Below are positions 30,565 through 39,616 of a stretch of 64,000 nt of DNA, piece by piece. The notes under the pieces were generated by a model that made no database searches, was not told where the DNA came from, and saw nothing but the letters and a program-made list of their open reading frames with translations. Source of the DNA: Burkholderia ubonensis. GTDB taxonomy: Bacteria > Pseudomonadota > Gammaproteobacteria > Burkholderiales > Burkholderiaceae. The stretch spans positions 558,001 through 622,000 of the forward strand of contig NZ_CP013421.1 in NCBI RefSeq assembly GCF_001718695.1. The letters run 5' to 3'. The stretch's first letter is position 1; the number at the start of each line of letters is the position of its first letter. The position numbers were made by a program, and so were the translations under genes.

Positions 30565-31787
30565 CGCGTGCCCTCTGGCTGCAGGGCATACACCGATCCG
30601 AAATCCAAATCGCGCGCAATCACGATTGTGAACTCCGCGCCCTGGTTCTGGGTGAGCGTTGGCGGGATACCGATCGTGCTGTCGAGCACGCGCGTGGCCA
30701 TGTCGTTGCCCTGCTGTTGTGTGCTTTGAAACATCACCGATCCGTTGGCGCTGCCGCCGCGCGTCGACAGATAGCCGATCGCGTCCTGGGTAACGCCAAG
30801 CAGCATTGCGGCACCGATGCGTTGACTCCAATGGTTGTCCACGTAGCCGTCAATGCCCATGCGGCCGAGTGCGTCGGCCGCCGGCGAGTCGACCTCGACC
30901 GTGACACCGTTGGGTGTCTTGATACGGGCCGACAGCACGAATACCCGCTTCTGTCCCGGCGACATGTTCGCGCGATACTGGCTGTTAATCTGCGAACCCC
31001 GTTCAATCAGCACGACGTTGCCATCGTCGGAATACACGTTCTTGGTCACCGTGCAGGTCGACAAGCCGGCCTCGGTCGAATCAAATGCCGTATCGCCGGC
31101 ACAGTCGATCTTGGCGCCCTGCGCAAGCACCAGGCTCCGATTGCCGAGCATCCCGGCCTGAACACGCGGTGTCACGGTCGGTATCAGCGCCTGGCCGAGC
31201 CCGCCCCCCATCTGCCCTGGATCTCGAGCTGACACGCCTGCACCGCCGCTAACGCCCGCGGTAAGCGGGAAAGGTACACTACCCGCCCGCCCAACGCGGG
31301 GCGCTACGCCCGCGAGTTCCTGCCCACCGCCCGTTTCCAGCAGCGGCGCATCGTAGTAGCTGCGGGGTGTCGCAGCATGTGCAATACGAGCAGGCGTGGC
31401 CACGCCCGCACTCGATGCCAGGCGCACGGCGACTGCGCTTGCTGGTACCGGTTCGGAGGCTGCGCTACCAACCGACGACGCGGGCAGATCGTTGAACATG
31501 CGCCCCTGGGAAGACGTACCTGTCATCGAATCGCGCCGCGCCTTCGCCGCGGCATCGTGCCGCGCGAGAAATCCGTGCACGGTCCAAACGGCGCCGACAC
31601 CGACGATCAGTACGATTGCGACAGGTGTGAGCCACCAGGCGCGTGGACGCGCGCCTCGGTATTGCCCCAACGCTGGCATACCTCGATCAGCGGAAACATT
31701 TGATGCTCCCGCGTTCAGGCTGCCTTCATGCCTATGCTCCGAACTATCGTCGGGTCCGATCACGTTGCGCGGGCTATCGTCATTCAT
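30561..31787 (-). CDS. virB10: VirB10 channel protein (TrbI/VirB10 family)
   Basis: 408 residues. Short cytoplasmic N-terminus, one membrane helix (WWLTPVAIVLIVGVGAVWTV, ~50-70), a Pro/Ala/Gly-rich periplasmic linker, then the TrbI-like beta domain with LAQGAKIDCAGDTAFDS and RGSQINSQYRANM. It spans both membranes and links the inner-membrane complex to the outer core. Overlaps virB9 by 8 bp and virB11 by 4 bp. Confidence 0.93.
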   Translation of the reverse strand: MNDDSPRNVIGPDDSSEHRHEGSLNAGASNVSADRGMPALGQYRGARPRAWWLTPVAIVLIVGVGAVWTVHGFLARHDAAAKARRDSMTGTSSQGRMFNDLPASSVGSAASEPVPASAVAVRLASSAGVATPARIAHAATPRSYYDAPLLETGGGQELAGVAPRVGRAGSVPFPLTAGVSGGAGVSARDPGQMGGGLGQALIPTVTPRVQAGMLGNRSLVLAQGAKIDCAGDTAFDSTEAGLSTCTVTKNVYSDDGNVVLIERGSQINSQYRANMSPGQKRVFVLSARIKTPNGVTVEVDSPAADALGRMGIDGYVDNHWSQRIGAAMLLGVTQDAIGYLSTRGGSANGSVMFQSTQQQGNDMATRVLDSTIGIPPTLTQNQGAEFTIVIARDLDFGSVYALQPEGTR

Positions 31788-32604
31788 CGCGATGGCTCCG
31801 CAGAATGCGCTTCACCCCGTTGACCGTCGTGCCGTCATGCGCCGGCACGCCGTCGATGTCGTAAGCGTCATTCCAAATTCCAACGACCTCTCGTGCGAGC
31901 CGCAACACAAATCGCTTCGCCACCTCGTGCACGACGATCGTGTCACCGTGGATGTGCTTGTCGACCACGCTTTCCGTACCGTCGTCGGCCACGCGGAAAA
32001 TCGCCGGCATGCGCCGGTTGTTCGGAACACGCAGATACGTAAAACGTCCGTCGTCCCATGCCGCAGTCGGCGCGATGTCGTCGGAGTTCGGCATCACCTG
32101 CATCGAATAGTGTGCATTACGCACGGCCGCCGGCCGCGCCAGGCGCTTCGCAACCAACTCGCCGTCCGATTCCCCCGACGCCCGCTTCGCCAACTCGTCC
32201 GGATAAACGAAAGTCACGCGATACATCACGCGGTCATTGCCGAACTTCGACTTCAGCGGAAGCACCACGAGATCAAAACTGTAGCTATGCCGGTCGGTGC
32301 GAATTTCAAGATTCGAATCGTGGGCGGCAAGCTGCGGCTTCAGGTACACATCGTGATCGCCCTTGTTCGCTACCACCTGCCAGCCGTCTCGATCTCCTGG
32401 CGCGACTACCTGAATGTGCTCGTGGGAACCCAGCGCGATGTGCGTCGCGAAGCCGCGTTGCGCCTGCACGCGCACCACCTCGTCGGCTCGATAGATTACC
32501 TGGCGAACGCGCGAGTCGCCGTTCCAGCCGGGCAGGTCAACCGCTCGCGCCCCCCCTGCGAATAGCAGGCTTGCCAGCGCGATGCCGATCGGAAGCACTC
32601 TCAT
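31780..32604 (-). CDS. virB9: VirB9 outer-membrane core component
   Basis: 274 residues with a Sec signal peptide (MRVLPIGIALASLLFAGGARA, cleavage about 21). N-terminal VIYRADEVVRVQAQRGFATHIALG and C-terminal YLRVPNNRRMPAIFRV match VirB9/CagX. Forms the outer-membrane core ring with VirB7 and VirB10. GGAGG six bases before ATG 32604. Confidence 0.93.
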   Translation of the reverse strand: MRVLPIGIALASLLFAGGARAVDLPGWNGDSRVRQVIYRADEVVRVQAQRGFATHIALGSHEHIQVVAPGDRDGWQVVANKGDHDVYLKPQLAAHDSNLEIRTDRHSYSFDLVVLPLKSKFGNDRVMYRVTFVYPDELAKRASGESDGELVAKRLARPAAVRNAHYSMQVMPNSDDIAPTAAWDDGRFTYLRVPNNRRMPAIFRVADDGTESVVDKHIHGDTIVVHEVAKRFVLRLAREVVGIWNDAYDIDGVPAHDGTTVNGVKRILRSHRDE

Positions 32605-33296
32605 GGTGTGCCTCCGGCTGCCGACGCCGACGGCGTATATTCCGTATCCCGGCTATAGGCGGTGACCTTGAAGCCGAATGGATTGGCGATCGCCACGCTC
32701 TCACGTGTGAATACGGGCGGCCGGTAGGTATAAGCCAGCGTGATCACGAAGCGCTGGGTTGGCTCGGCATGCGCTTCGCCATTCTTGAACGACGTCCGTT
32801 CGACGTGCACAACCGCATGGCCGGGTTCGTCAGGCGGCAGCGTGACCGAGAGAATCCGGATCCGCCGCTCAACACCCGCACCCAGCTGCCGATCCAGTGG
32901 CTCGGGACCGCTGTAGAGGCCACGGTAATCGCGAGCGACCACGTCGTCACTCATCGAAAGTACGCTGTCGTAGTCCATCTGCAGCAGTCCCCAGTCGTAG
33001 CGCTCGCGTGCGCGCACATATGTCTCGACCCAGTGCTTGTCCTGGATTTCCTTCGTGTGCACGTGGCGGGCGTCGAGCACGTCGATCACCTGGGATTCCC
33101 CTGTCAGGCGATCGACCTCGATGGGCAGAGGCACGACGCGATAGAACGGCACCATCACAGCGAGCGCTCCCGTGCTCAGCACGGCAATGCCAACTGCCGC
33201 GTAAGCAACGTGCCACGCGCGCCGTTCCGAGCGCTCCTGCAGGTGAGTCAACGACGCCTCGATGTCAAGTACGCGGCCATAACCGTGCGAGCTCAT
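32601..33296 (-). CDS. virB8: VirB8 inner-membrane component
   Basis: 231 residues. Cytoplasmic N-terminus, a single membrane helix at ~30-52 (AYAAVGIAVLSTGALAVMV), then a periplasmic NTF2-like domain (EIQDKHWVETYVRARERYDW, RIRILSVTLPPDEPGHAVVHVE). Nucleates the periplasmic part of the channel. ATGA overlap with virB7 and, at its end, with virB9. Confidence 0.92.
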   Translation of the reverse strand: MSSHGYGRVLDIEASLTHLQERSERRAWHVAYAAVGIAVLSTGALAVMVPFYRVVPLPIEVDRLTGESQVIDVLDARHVHTKEIQDKHWVETYVRARERYDWGLLQMDYDSVLSMSDDVVARDYRGLYSGPEPLDRQLGAGVERRIRILSVTLPPDEPGHAVVHVERTSFKNGEAHAEPTQRFVITLAYTYRPPVFTRESVAIANPFGFKVTAYSRDTEYTPSASAAGGTP

Positions 33297-33496
33297 GAGT
33301 GGTCTCCAGCATCCTGCAACGCGGGCTGGTCGGGAGCAGCCGGCACTGTCGTTGGCACGTCAGGCACTGGCGGGACACGATTGACCGGCACGCGGTGCAG
33401 GCCGTCCGGCAGTACGGGCTTGGGTGGTCCACTGCTGCAGGCAGCAAGACTCCACGCGAGGCACCCGGCGAACGTCAACGAACTCAGGATGGACAT
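33293..33496 (-). CDS. virB7: VirB7-type lipoprotein
   Basis: 67 residues with a signal peptide ending in the lipobox LAAC (Cys20), then a short Pro-rich mature part. Size, lipobox and position just before virB8 identify it as the VirB7 partner of VirB9. GAGGCG precedes ATG 33496; end overlaps virB8. Confidence 0.82.
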   Translation of the reverse strand: MSILSSLTFAGCLAWSLAACSSGPPKPVLPDGLHRVPVNRVPPVPDVPTTVPAAPDQPALQDAGDHS

Positions 33497-33505
33497 GGTG
33501 TCGCC

Positions 33506-34201
33506 TCAGTTGCCGAATGACGCGGGCACCATCTGGTCCTGGAGCCGGTTGGTCTTAGCCGCTCGGCTCAGCACCAGTTCACTTTGCTGCTCGGCGACGA
33601 GCTTGTCCTCCGTCTCGGCCAGCATGCGAAAGAGCTGCAGTTTGGTCATCTCGTTGCCGACCGCGGTAGATTCGGTCTGAATACGCGCTTGCAACTCCGC
33701 GACGCCCTTCGGGTCCTGCGTCGCGTTGATTTGTTGTCCGAGACTTTGTATCTGGTCCAATTCCTGCAGCTCGGTCTGATATGCCTGCAGCCCGAACGCC
33801 TTATCCTGGTACGGCTTGTTGAGCGTGCGCCTGCACACCTGCTGGTCCACCCCAGTCTGGTCCTCGCAGTCGTAGATGCGGCTGGCCAGGCGCAATGCCT
33901 GCGCACTGCCCGTCAGGCCCGCGTAGCCGCCATTCTGAATCGCGGTATAGACGCTCTGCCAGTTCGACGGCAACGAGTTGGCGACGACCCGATTGTTCAG
34001 AAGCGCGCCGAAACCGCGTGTGCCGATCGTCGACTGATAGATCTGCATTTCTTGCTGCACTTGCTGCTTGAGCTGGCCCACGGTGGCAATGGCCTGCGCA
34101 ACGCTCTGCGCGTCGTAAACCGGGATCCCTTGCGCGTGAGTGCCGGTGGAATGCGCCGCACACACGAACGCGACAGTGATCCATTTGCTTCGTCCGATCA
34201 T
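33506..34201 (-). CDS. virB5: VirB5-like minor pilus protein
   Basis: 231 residues, signal peptide ending near THAQG (about residue 22), then largely helical (QSVAQAIATVGQLKQQVQQEMQIYQ ... GYAGLTGSAQALRLA), typical of VirB5/TraC pilus-tip proteins. ATG 34201 has AGGAGG eight bases upstream; an in-frame ATG at 34207 is too close to that site. It follows virB6 here, the reverse of the Agrobacterium order. Confidence 0.85.
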   Translation of the reverse strand: MIGRSKWITVAFVCAAHSTGTHAQGIPVYDAQSVAQAIATVGQLKQQVQQEMQIYQSTIGTRGFGALLNNRVVANSLPSNWQSVYTAIQNGGYAGLTGSAQALRLASRIYDCEDQTGVDQQVCRRTLNKPYQDKAFGLQAYQTELQELDQIQSLGQQINATQDPKGVAELQARIQTESTAVGNEMTKLQLFRMLAETEDKLVAEQQSELVLSRAAKTNRLQDQMVPASFGN

Positions 34202-34217
34202 GGTCATTGCCTCCTGG

Positions 34218-35381
34218 TCAGCCGTCGTGCTGGCCCAAATTCGCGCGTGCAGCGCGCTGGTAAGCGGGGGGCCCGCCACCGCCCGACCGAGATCGCCCGG
34301 CCGAACCCGTCCGGTCACGAATTTCGCCACCGGAGGTCGGGCCTCGCCCGTTACGGTTGAATGCCCGCCCGATCGCCGCGACGAGGCTTCGCGACGCGAT
34401 GCCGGCCACAAACGCGCCGAACCCTGACAGCGTGGCGCCGCCAGACAGGCCCGCTGCAACCGCAGGCAGTTGCCAACCGATCATCGCGAGGAACACCCCG
34501 GTCGCAAAGAGCCCAAGCGCGGCAGCCGCTGCGGCGGCGTCGTCGAGTGCGGCGGAAACGGCTTGCATCAGGGCTGACGAATCGGCACCGGGGGCGCGGC
34601 CCGTCGCGTGGAACGCAGTGAGATCGGTCGAGAACGCCGTGAGCGCCATGCCAAGGAAGGCAGCCACCAGCACCTGTAGCAACGCGTAATTGGCAACCTT
34701 CGCGGTCCACGCTTCGAAAAATCGCGCCGTCGGCGCAAACGCGGCGCACGCGATGAAGATCGGGCCCAGTCCGAGCACGAGATCGAGCAGCGTCCTCGCC
34801 ATCACGACCTCGAAGACCAGCACGATCAAAAAGATGGACCCGCCGAGCGCCGCGACGAGGCCGCAGAGGAAATCTCCAATCGCGGCGGCCAGACCGCTCG
34901 GACTGATTCCCTCATGCGTCGCCTTGTTGAAGTAGGCGTCCATCACGAGGTCGACCTGCTGGTCGTAGCAGTCGAGCGTCTGATAAATGCTGCTCGCAGC
35001 GCTCTGTCCCGTCACGCTGCCACCGTTGGCAGAGCCGCATCCCGGATTGCCCCCGCCCGTCGTGTTCGCCGCGTTCTGGATGGTCTGGGCCAGCCCGGCC
35101 GTCGCGCCGTTGACGGCGGTGACGACCTGCTGCTGGTAGATCCCGGCGCTCAGCGCAAACGCCAGCGTGATCGACACTTTCAGCCCGCGCCAGGCAAACG
35201 CCGGCACCGCCTCGTGGGCTTCGCCGCGTACCACCGCGAGACCAAAGGCCAGCACCCAGATCGTGATGCCCGTAGTCACGACCGGCACGAGTGCTCCGGA
35301 AAGCGCCGACGATACGGTCGTCACGTAGGTCGACATGCCGTCGTCGAGGGTGCCCCCCAAGGCAGCAAAGAGACCGCTCAT
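34218..35381 (-). CDS. virB6: VirB6/TrbL polytopic membrane protein
   Basis: 387 residues with at least six hydrophobic segments, including ALVPVVTTGITIWVLAFGLAVV, FLCGLVAALGGSIFLIVLVFEVV and LLQVLVAAFLGMAL, and a polar Gly/Arg-rich C-terminal tail. Matches the VirB6/TrbL inner-membrane channel component. ATG 35381 is preceded by GGGAGG and overlaps the virB4 stop by 4 bp. Confidence 0.9.
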   Translation of the reverse strand: MSGLFAALGGTLDDGMSTYVTTVSSALSGALVPVVTTGITIWVLAFGLAVVRGEAHEAVPAFAWRGLKVSITLAFALSAGIYQQQVVTAVNGATAGLAQTIQNAANTTGGGNPGCGSANGGSVTGQSAASSIYQTLDCYDQQVDLVMDAYFNKATHEGISPSGLAAAIGDFLCGLVAALGGSIFLIVLVFEVVMARTLLDLVLGLGPIFIACAAFAPTARFFEAWTAKVANYALLQVLVAAFLGMALTAFSTDLTAFHATGRAPGADSSALMQAVSAALDDAAAAAAALGLFATGVFLAMIGWQLPAVAAGLSGGATLSGFGAFVAGIASRSLVAAIGRAFNRNGRGPTSGGEIRDRTGSAGRSRSGGGGPPAYQRAARANLGQHDG

Positions 35382-37846
35382 CGAGCACCTCCCGACGCGG
35401 GAGCTGGCGACAAGCGCGAGCTCGCCTGAGCCGCTCGGCGCTTCGCTAGTCGCTCATGAAAAACAGGCAACCAGTCTTTAGGCATATCCCCGACTTCGGC
35501 ACGAATCGCATCGAGCAACTCGACGTTATCGGTCGTACCGGACAGGACATCGAGCACATCGCCAAGCCCGGCGAGATCGAGTCGGCCGATCGCGGAGCGA
35601 TGGCCCTGCTTGACGAGGAACAAGCGGCTGCTCTCGCCCAGGTTGCGCACGATATTGAATTCGGCTTCGGTCAGCTTGAAACCATGCACGTAATCGTCGT
35701 AGTCGGCACGCGGATTCGGCAGGAAGAAAAACGTCGCACACTGCTCGATCAGCGCACTGGCTATTTCGCTTCGCAATACGTCGGCCGGTGACTGGGTATC
35801 AAAAATCCCCAGCCCGTTCTGCTTGCGGATTGTTTTCTGCTTGTTCCTCGCAAAATCCGTGAAGACCTGGTCCCCGAGCCGCTTCCAGAACTCGGTCATC
35901 ACATAGATGAAGCGTCGCCCATCGATCAGGTTTTCGGTCCGATGCAGCAGGTACATCGTCACGGGCGTCGACACCTCGGGATCGTCCAGCAGTTCTGTGT
36001 CATCGAAGCCGAACAGTTTCGCGTGCGCCAGGTCGATCCGATCTGTCGGATTATCGAGTACCCACCCCAGACGTCCACCCACACACCATTTGGCCAGTCG
36101 CGCATGCAAGCTGTTTTCGCCAACGTTCGGGAGAAGTTGCCACACCATCGACAAACGCCGCAGGGGCTTATCCATACGTGCCACCTCTCGCACGGCACGT
36201 GAAAGGTCAAGTTCGTCCTTTGCGGACAACGGCTCGCCGACGTTGACGAGCTTGCGCACGAGGCGCTCCCAAAAATCGATCATCGGCTCATCCGGCGCCA
36301 TCTGGAACGGGTTCAGGCCGGTGGGCTCTCCGTGGCGGAACACGGTATAGGTGCCGCCCATCGCACGAATCGCGATTTCCGTGCCGCGATCCTTGTCGAA
36401 CAGCACCGCCGTCAGGTCATACTTGGTCGCCATCGCGAGCAAGAACAGCTCGAGCACCGTCTTGCCCGCTCCCGCCCGGCCGATGATCTGCGTATTGGCC
36501 AGTGCCTTCTCGTCGAGTGAGTCGTGCTTATCCGGTGTCGCGTGGAAGTTCAGATAAAGCGGCTGACCACTGGGTGTCTTGACGATCGTGATCGCCTCGC
36601 CCCACGGATTGCCGTCGCGCTTGCCGGCCGCGAAGTTGTGCAGGCTTGCCAGACCGCAAAAATTGCGCGATGTGAGCTTCGCTTCGCGGGGTCGGTAGCG
36701 CCAGTTGGCCGGTAGTTGCGCAAACCAGGCTGCATCAGCCACGAGATCGATCAATGCCGTCTGGAATCCGGCATCGGCCAGCTGCGTTCGTGCCTTCGCG
36801 ACGCTGGACGACACTTCATTGAGTGAATCGCCGAGCACCGCCAGCGAGTAGTGATACTCACCAAGAACGAAATTCCCGTTGATCAGGTCGTCGAGCGCAT
36901 GGTCGATTGCGTCGACCTGGGACAGGGAGACGTCCTCTCCGGCGATAAGCTGATTGCGCTGCCGCTCCAATGTCTCCTTCGCCGTGGGTTTATCCAGAAT
37001 CGTGAAGCTTTGCGTCTCGATATATTCACAGTCGCCGTACAGCAGACCATTGAGCATGCCCGGTTCGGTGTCTTCCGGATAATCCTTGATGTCGAGCATC
37101 GCCGCGAACCGCGTTGCCGTCGGCATGCGAATCTCGATTTTCTCGGCACCCACAAAGAGTCTCGAAACTGGCAGCGCCTCGCGGATCGCGCCAGCTGGCA
37201 CGGGCACAGGTTCCCAGACGCCATTGACCAGATAGCCGAGCAGTTCCAACGCTGACGAATAGCGGAACGAAGCGGCCACGGCGGGACTCGGCCGGCGATA
37301 GACACCGAGCGCGACCGGCTCATAGGGTTTCAGGCTCGATTCGAGCTGGGCAGCAAGCTCCGACATCATCTTCAGTGCGTCAAGCTGATCGCGCCGGATA
37401 TCGTCGCGCGTACGGCGCGCCGCACGGCTGAAGACACCGCCGAGGCGGGTGCGGTTTGGCCGGTAGACCACCGTCAGATACAACTCGTTGGCCATCATCC
37501 GGTAGCCCGAGAAACTCGCGTAGTAGCGCGTCGCCAGTTCCTCGCAGAAGTGGTCGTCGTACTGCGTCGAGAATCGGTCCGATACCCGTCGGCGCAGACG
37601 ATGCGACCACAGCGCCACATGGCCTCCCGCCAGTCCGCGCACAAATTGGCTGAATCCCTCGTGTCGCACGAGGATGTCGGTGGGATCGGCTGCCTCAAAC
37701 GCGATGCCGGCGATCTTCCAGATTTGCAGGTAGTCGCCTTCGCGGGTCTTGATGACGTGGTCGGTCACATGCGTCGAGTACGGGATACAGCTGGCAAGCG
37801 GCACTTCCCGGCTCGCGACGGCTCCGACGTACGATAGGCGCGCCAT
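35378..37846 (-). CDS. virB4: VirB4 ATPase
   Basis: 822 residues, normal for VirB4/TrbE. CagE/VirB4 N-terminal domain, then an ATPase domain with Walker A GRAGAGKTVLELFLLAM (near 457) and FIYVMTEFWKRLGD in the Walker B region, followed by KQGHRSAIGRLDLAGL. Powers pilus biogenesis and substrate transfer. Start ATG 37846, two bases after the virB3 stop. Confidence 0.95.
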   Translation of the reverse strand: MARLSYVGAVASREVPLASCIPYSTHVTDHVIKTREGDYLQIWKIAGIAFEAADPTDILVRHEGFSQFVRGLAGGHVALWSHRLRRRVSDRFSTQYDDHFCEELATRYYASFSGYRMMANELYLTVVYRPNRTRLGGVFSRAARRTRDDIRRDQLDALKMMSELAAQLESSLKPYEPVALGVYRRPSPAVAASFRYSSALELLGYLVNGVWEPVPVPAGAIREALPVSRLFVGAEKIEIRMPTATRFAAMLDIKDYPEDTEPGMLNGLLYGDCEYIETQSFTILDKPTAKETLERQRNQLIAGEDVSLSQVDAIDHALDDLINGNFVLGEYHYSLAVLGDSLNEVSSSVAKARTQLADAGFQTALIDLVADAAWFAQLPANWRYRPREAKLTSRNFCGLASLHNFAAGKRDGNPWGEAITIVKTPSGQPLYLNFHATPDKHDSLDEKALANTQIIGRAGAGKTVLELFLLAMATKYDLTAVLFDKDRGTEIAIRAMGGTYTVFRHGEPTGLNPFQMAPDEPMIDFWERLVRKLVNVGEPLSAKDELDLSRAVREVARMDKPLRRLSMVWQLLPNVGENSLHARLAKWCVGGRLGWVLDNPTDRIDLAHAKLFGFDDTELLDDPEVSTPVTMYLLHRTENLIDGRRFIYVMTEFWKRLGDQVFTDFARNKQKTIRKQNGLGIFDTQSPADVLRSEIASALIEQCATFFFLPNPRADYDDYVHGFKLTEAEFNIVRNLGESSRLFLVKQGHRSAIGRLDLAGLGDVLDVLSGTTDNVELLDAIRAEVGDMPKDWLPVFHERLAKRRAAQASSRLSPAPASGGAR

Positions 37847-37847
37847 C

Positions 37848-38168
37848 TCATGCCCTCCTCTTCAGGCGCACCGGCACATAGGCGTGTGCGCCCCAGAAGC
37901 GGCGGTTGCCCTGACGCAACGCCATGCGAGCGCGCCGCGCATGCTGCGCAAGCCGTTGATCGTCGTGGCGCGTCGTCATCCGCATCGCGACGAACACCGG
38001 AATCATCAAAAGGAGGATCCCGACACCCAGCGCAGGGCTGGCCAGCAATGCCCAGATCGCGGGAATCAGCATGCTGCCGCCGATCATCAGCAAGGGCACC
38101 AGCGGCACACCCCAGAGCATCGCGGGCCGCGTGCAGCCTTTGAAGACAGGATCCTTGAGCGAATGCAT
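37848..38168 (-). CDS. virB3: VirB3 inner-membrane protein
   Basis: 106 residues beginning LKDPVFKGCTRPAMLWGVPLVPLL, the conserved VirB3/TrbD start (a short polar N-terminus, a 'P-x-F-x-G-x-T-R-P' motif) followed by two closely spaced membrane helices (~18-60). Sits between the pilin and VirB4 genes as usual. Confidence 0.92.
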   Translation of the reverse strand: MHSLKDPVFKGCTRPAMLWGVPLVPLLMIGGSMLIPAIWALLASPALGVGILLLMIPVFVAMRMTTRHDDQRLAQHARRARMALRQGNRRFWGAHAYVPVRLKRRA

Positions 38169-38184
38169 GGTTCGGCGCCCCGGA

Positions 38185-38526
38185 TCAGCTCGAAGGAATC
38201 AGCATGCCAGCGATAACGGTCGCGCAACCGACGAACAAGCCGCCGATAAACACGTTCGCGATATCACCGAACCGGGCATGCTGGAACATCATCCGAAAAC
38301 CCGCCCAAATGATGGAAATTGAACAAATCACGCCCCCGACGCTCAACAACGTCGCCTGGATCGTATCGAGCAGCGTATTGACCTGCGATAGCTGCGCGCG
38401 CGCCGGTGCAGTGAACATCAAGGACGAAGCGCCAAGAATGATTTCCAGCGCCGTCTTTCGATCGGATAGAAATCGCATCATCCGCTTGGCGCGCATCGAC
38501 GATTTATATCGCATTCCTAAATGCAT
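38185..38526 (-). CDS. virB2: VirB2 pilin
   Basis: 113 residues. Long signal region ending at PARAQLS (about residue 45), then two hydrophobic helices (LLSVGGVICSISIIWAGFRMMF and IANVFIGGLFVGCATVIAGML) typical of TrbC/VirB2 pilins. AAAGGAG seven bases before ATG 38526. Confidence 0.9.
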   Translation of the reverse strand: MHLGMRYKSSMRAKRMMRFLSDRKTALEIILGASSLMFTAPARAQLSQVNTLLDTIQATLLSVGGVICSISIIWAGFRMMFQHARFGDIANVFIGGLFVGCATVIAGMLIPSS

Positions 38527-38573
38527 GATCGACTCCTTTCCGATATATCTATATCTGATTCGTCAATGTGGAC

Positions 38574-39251
38574 TTAGAACACCACTGCACTACCGTCCGG
38601 TTTGAAACGCTGCTCGGTAACAGGTGAAGCCGTGTTCATCCCATCGCGATCGCTGCGCGATAGCTGCCGAACCGCAGGTTCAGAGCGGGCGGCACGAACC
38701 GGCACTGCAGAACCAATCGGTACCACCGCAATGGGCGCAATGGCCGGAACGTGCGAATCTGAGGAAGCTTGTGCCGCTGCGCTCTCCTCGACTCGCTGGA
38801 CGTAGCCCGTTCGGTAGCCGGTCGAGAAATTGCCGCTCGCATAGCAAGACAGACTCGCGCGTAGTGCGGCCTGTACATCCGCCTGATAATCGGTCCTCGC
38901 TTGGGACTTTTGGATCGTCACCGCCGCTGTATAACAGCGATGGAGAATGGCAGCACCGACAGCTAGGTTGCGACAAGGCTCAAGCGCGTTCTCGGCGGAC
39001 AGGCCATAGGCCAGCCAGTTCGCTCGATTCACCTGCGCGAGCCCGACACTGAAATTCCAGCCGCCGGCCTCCAGCGCGCGTACCGTCGCGACCGCTTCGG
39101 CCATATTCGACGGCTGTCGACGCAGCCGCCCGCGAACGACGCCGATCGCGTAGGGATTGAATCCTGATTCGGTACGCACGATCGCCGCCATCGTGGCCGG
39201 GGCGATCTGCGGCGCGCAGTCGTGCACGAGCGACAAGAAATCGAGCGGCAT
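38574..39251 (-). CDS. virB1: VirB1 lytic transglycosylase
   Basis: 225 residues. SLT-type transglycosylase: CAPQIAPATMAAIVRTESGFNPYAIGV contains the catalytic Glu (near 28), and FSVGLAQVNRANW and the NLAVGAAILHRCY segment complete the fold (~5-140). The C-terminal ~80 residues are Ser/Pro/Ala-rich. No obvious Sec signal. Opens the cell wall for T4SS assembly. Overlaps kikA by one base (TAATG). Confidence 0.92.
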   Translation of the reverse strand: MPLDFLSLVHDCAPQIAPATMAAIVRTESGFNPYAIGVVRGRLRRQPSNMAEAVATVRALEAGGWNFSVGLAQVNRANWLAYGLSAENALEPCRNLAVGAAILHRCYTAAVTIQKSQARTDYQADVQAALRASLSCYASGNFSTGYRTGYVQRVEESAAAQASSDSHVPAIAPIAVVPIGSAVPVRAARSEPAVRQLSRSDRDGMNTASPVTEQRFKPDGSAVVF

Positions 39252-39616
39252 TAGCGATTCCCCTCTCCTAGGCGAACGATCTGCTGCAGGGGGTACCCTA
39301 CCGACGTCGCGGGATATTGGGCGGACCGTGCATTGTTGTGCGCTGCTCGGTTCAGCGTGCCAACCGTAGCGAGATCACAGGTTGGAAAGGGATCGCCGTC
39401 TCGCAGCGCGGCCCATAGCCTTTCGATGGGCGACACGCATTCGGCATACTGCTCCGGGCCACCGAGGTTAGACAGACACAACATCACCTGACAGCCCCAA
39501 TCGTCCGCTCGTGCAACATCGGGCCACGCCATCGACGTTCCAAACACGACCGCAAGCGACACCACACCGCGCCACACGTTTTGCCGCACATCAGGAGTAG
39601 ACGCTGAATTATGCAT
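39251..39616 (-). CDS. TrbM/KikA-like periplasmic transfer protein
   Basis: 121 residues, with a signal-like hydrophobic segment ending near ARA (about 37). The mature start DDWGCQVMLCLSNLGGPEQYAECVSPIERLW with paired Cys and FPTC downstream matches the TrbM/KikA/MpfK family. In other MPF-T systems this gene also neighbours virB1. It overlaps the ParA gene by 8 bp. Confidence 0.82.
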   Translation of the reverse strand: MHNSASTPDVRQNVWRGVVSLAVVFGTSMAWPDVARADDWGCQVMLCLSNLGGPEQYAECVSPIERLWAALRDGDPFPTCDLATVGTLNRAAHNNARSAQYPATSVGYPLQQIVRLGEGNR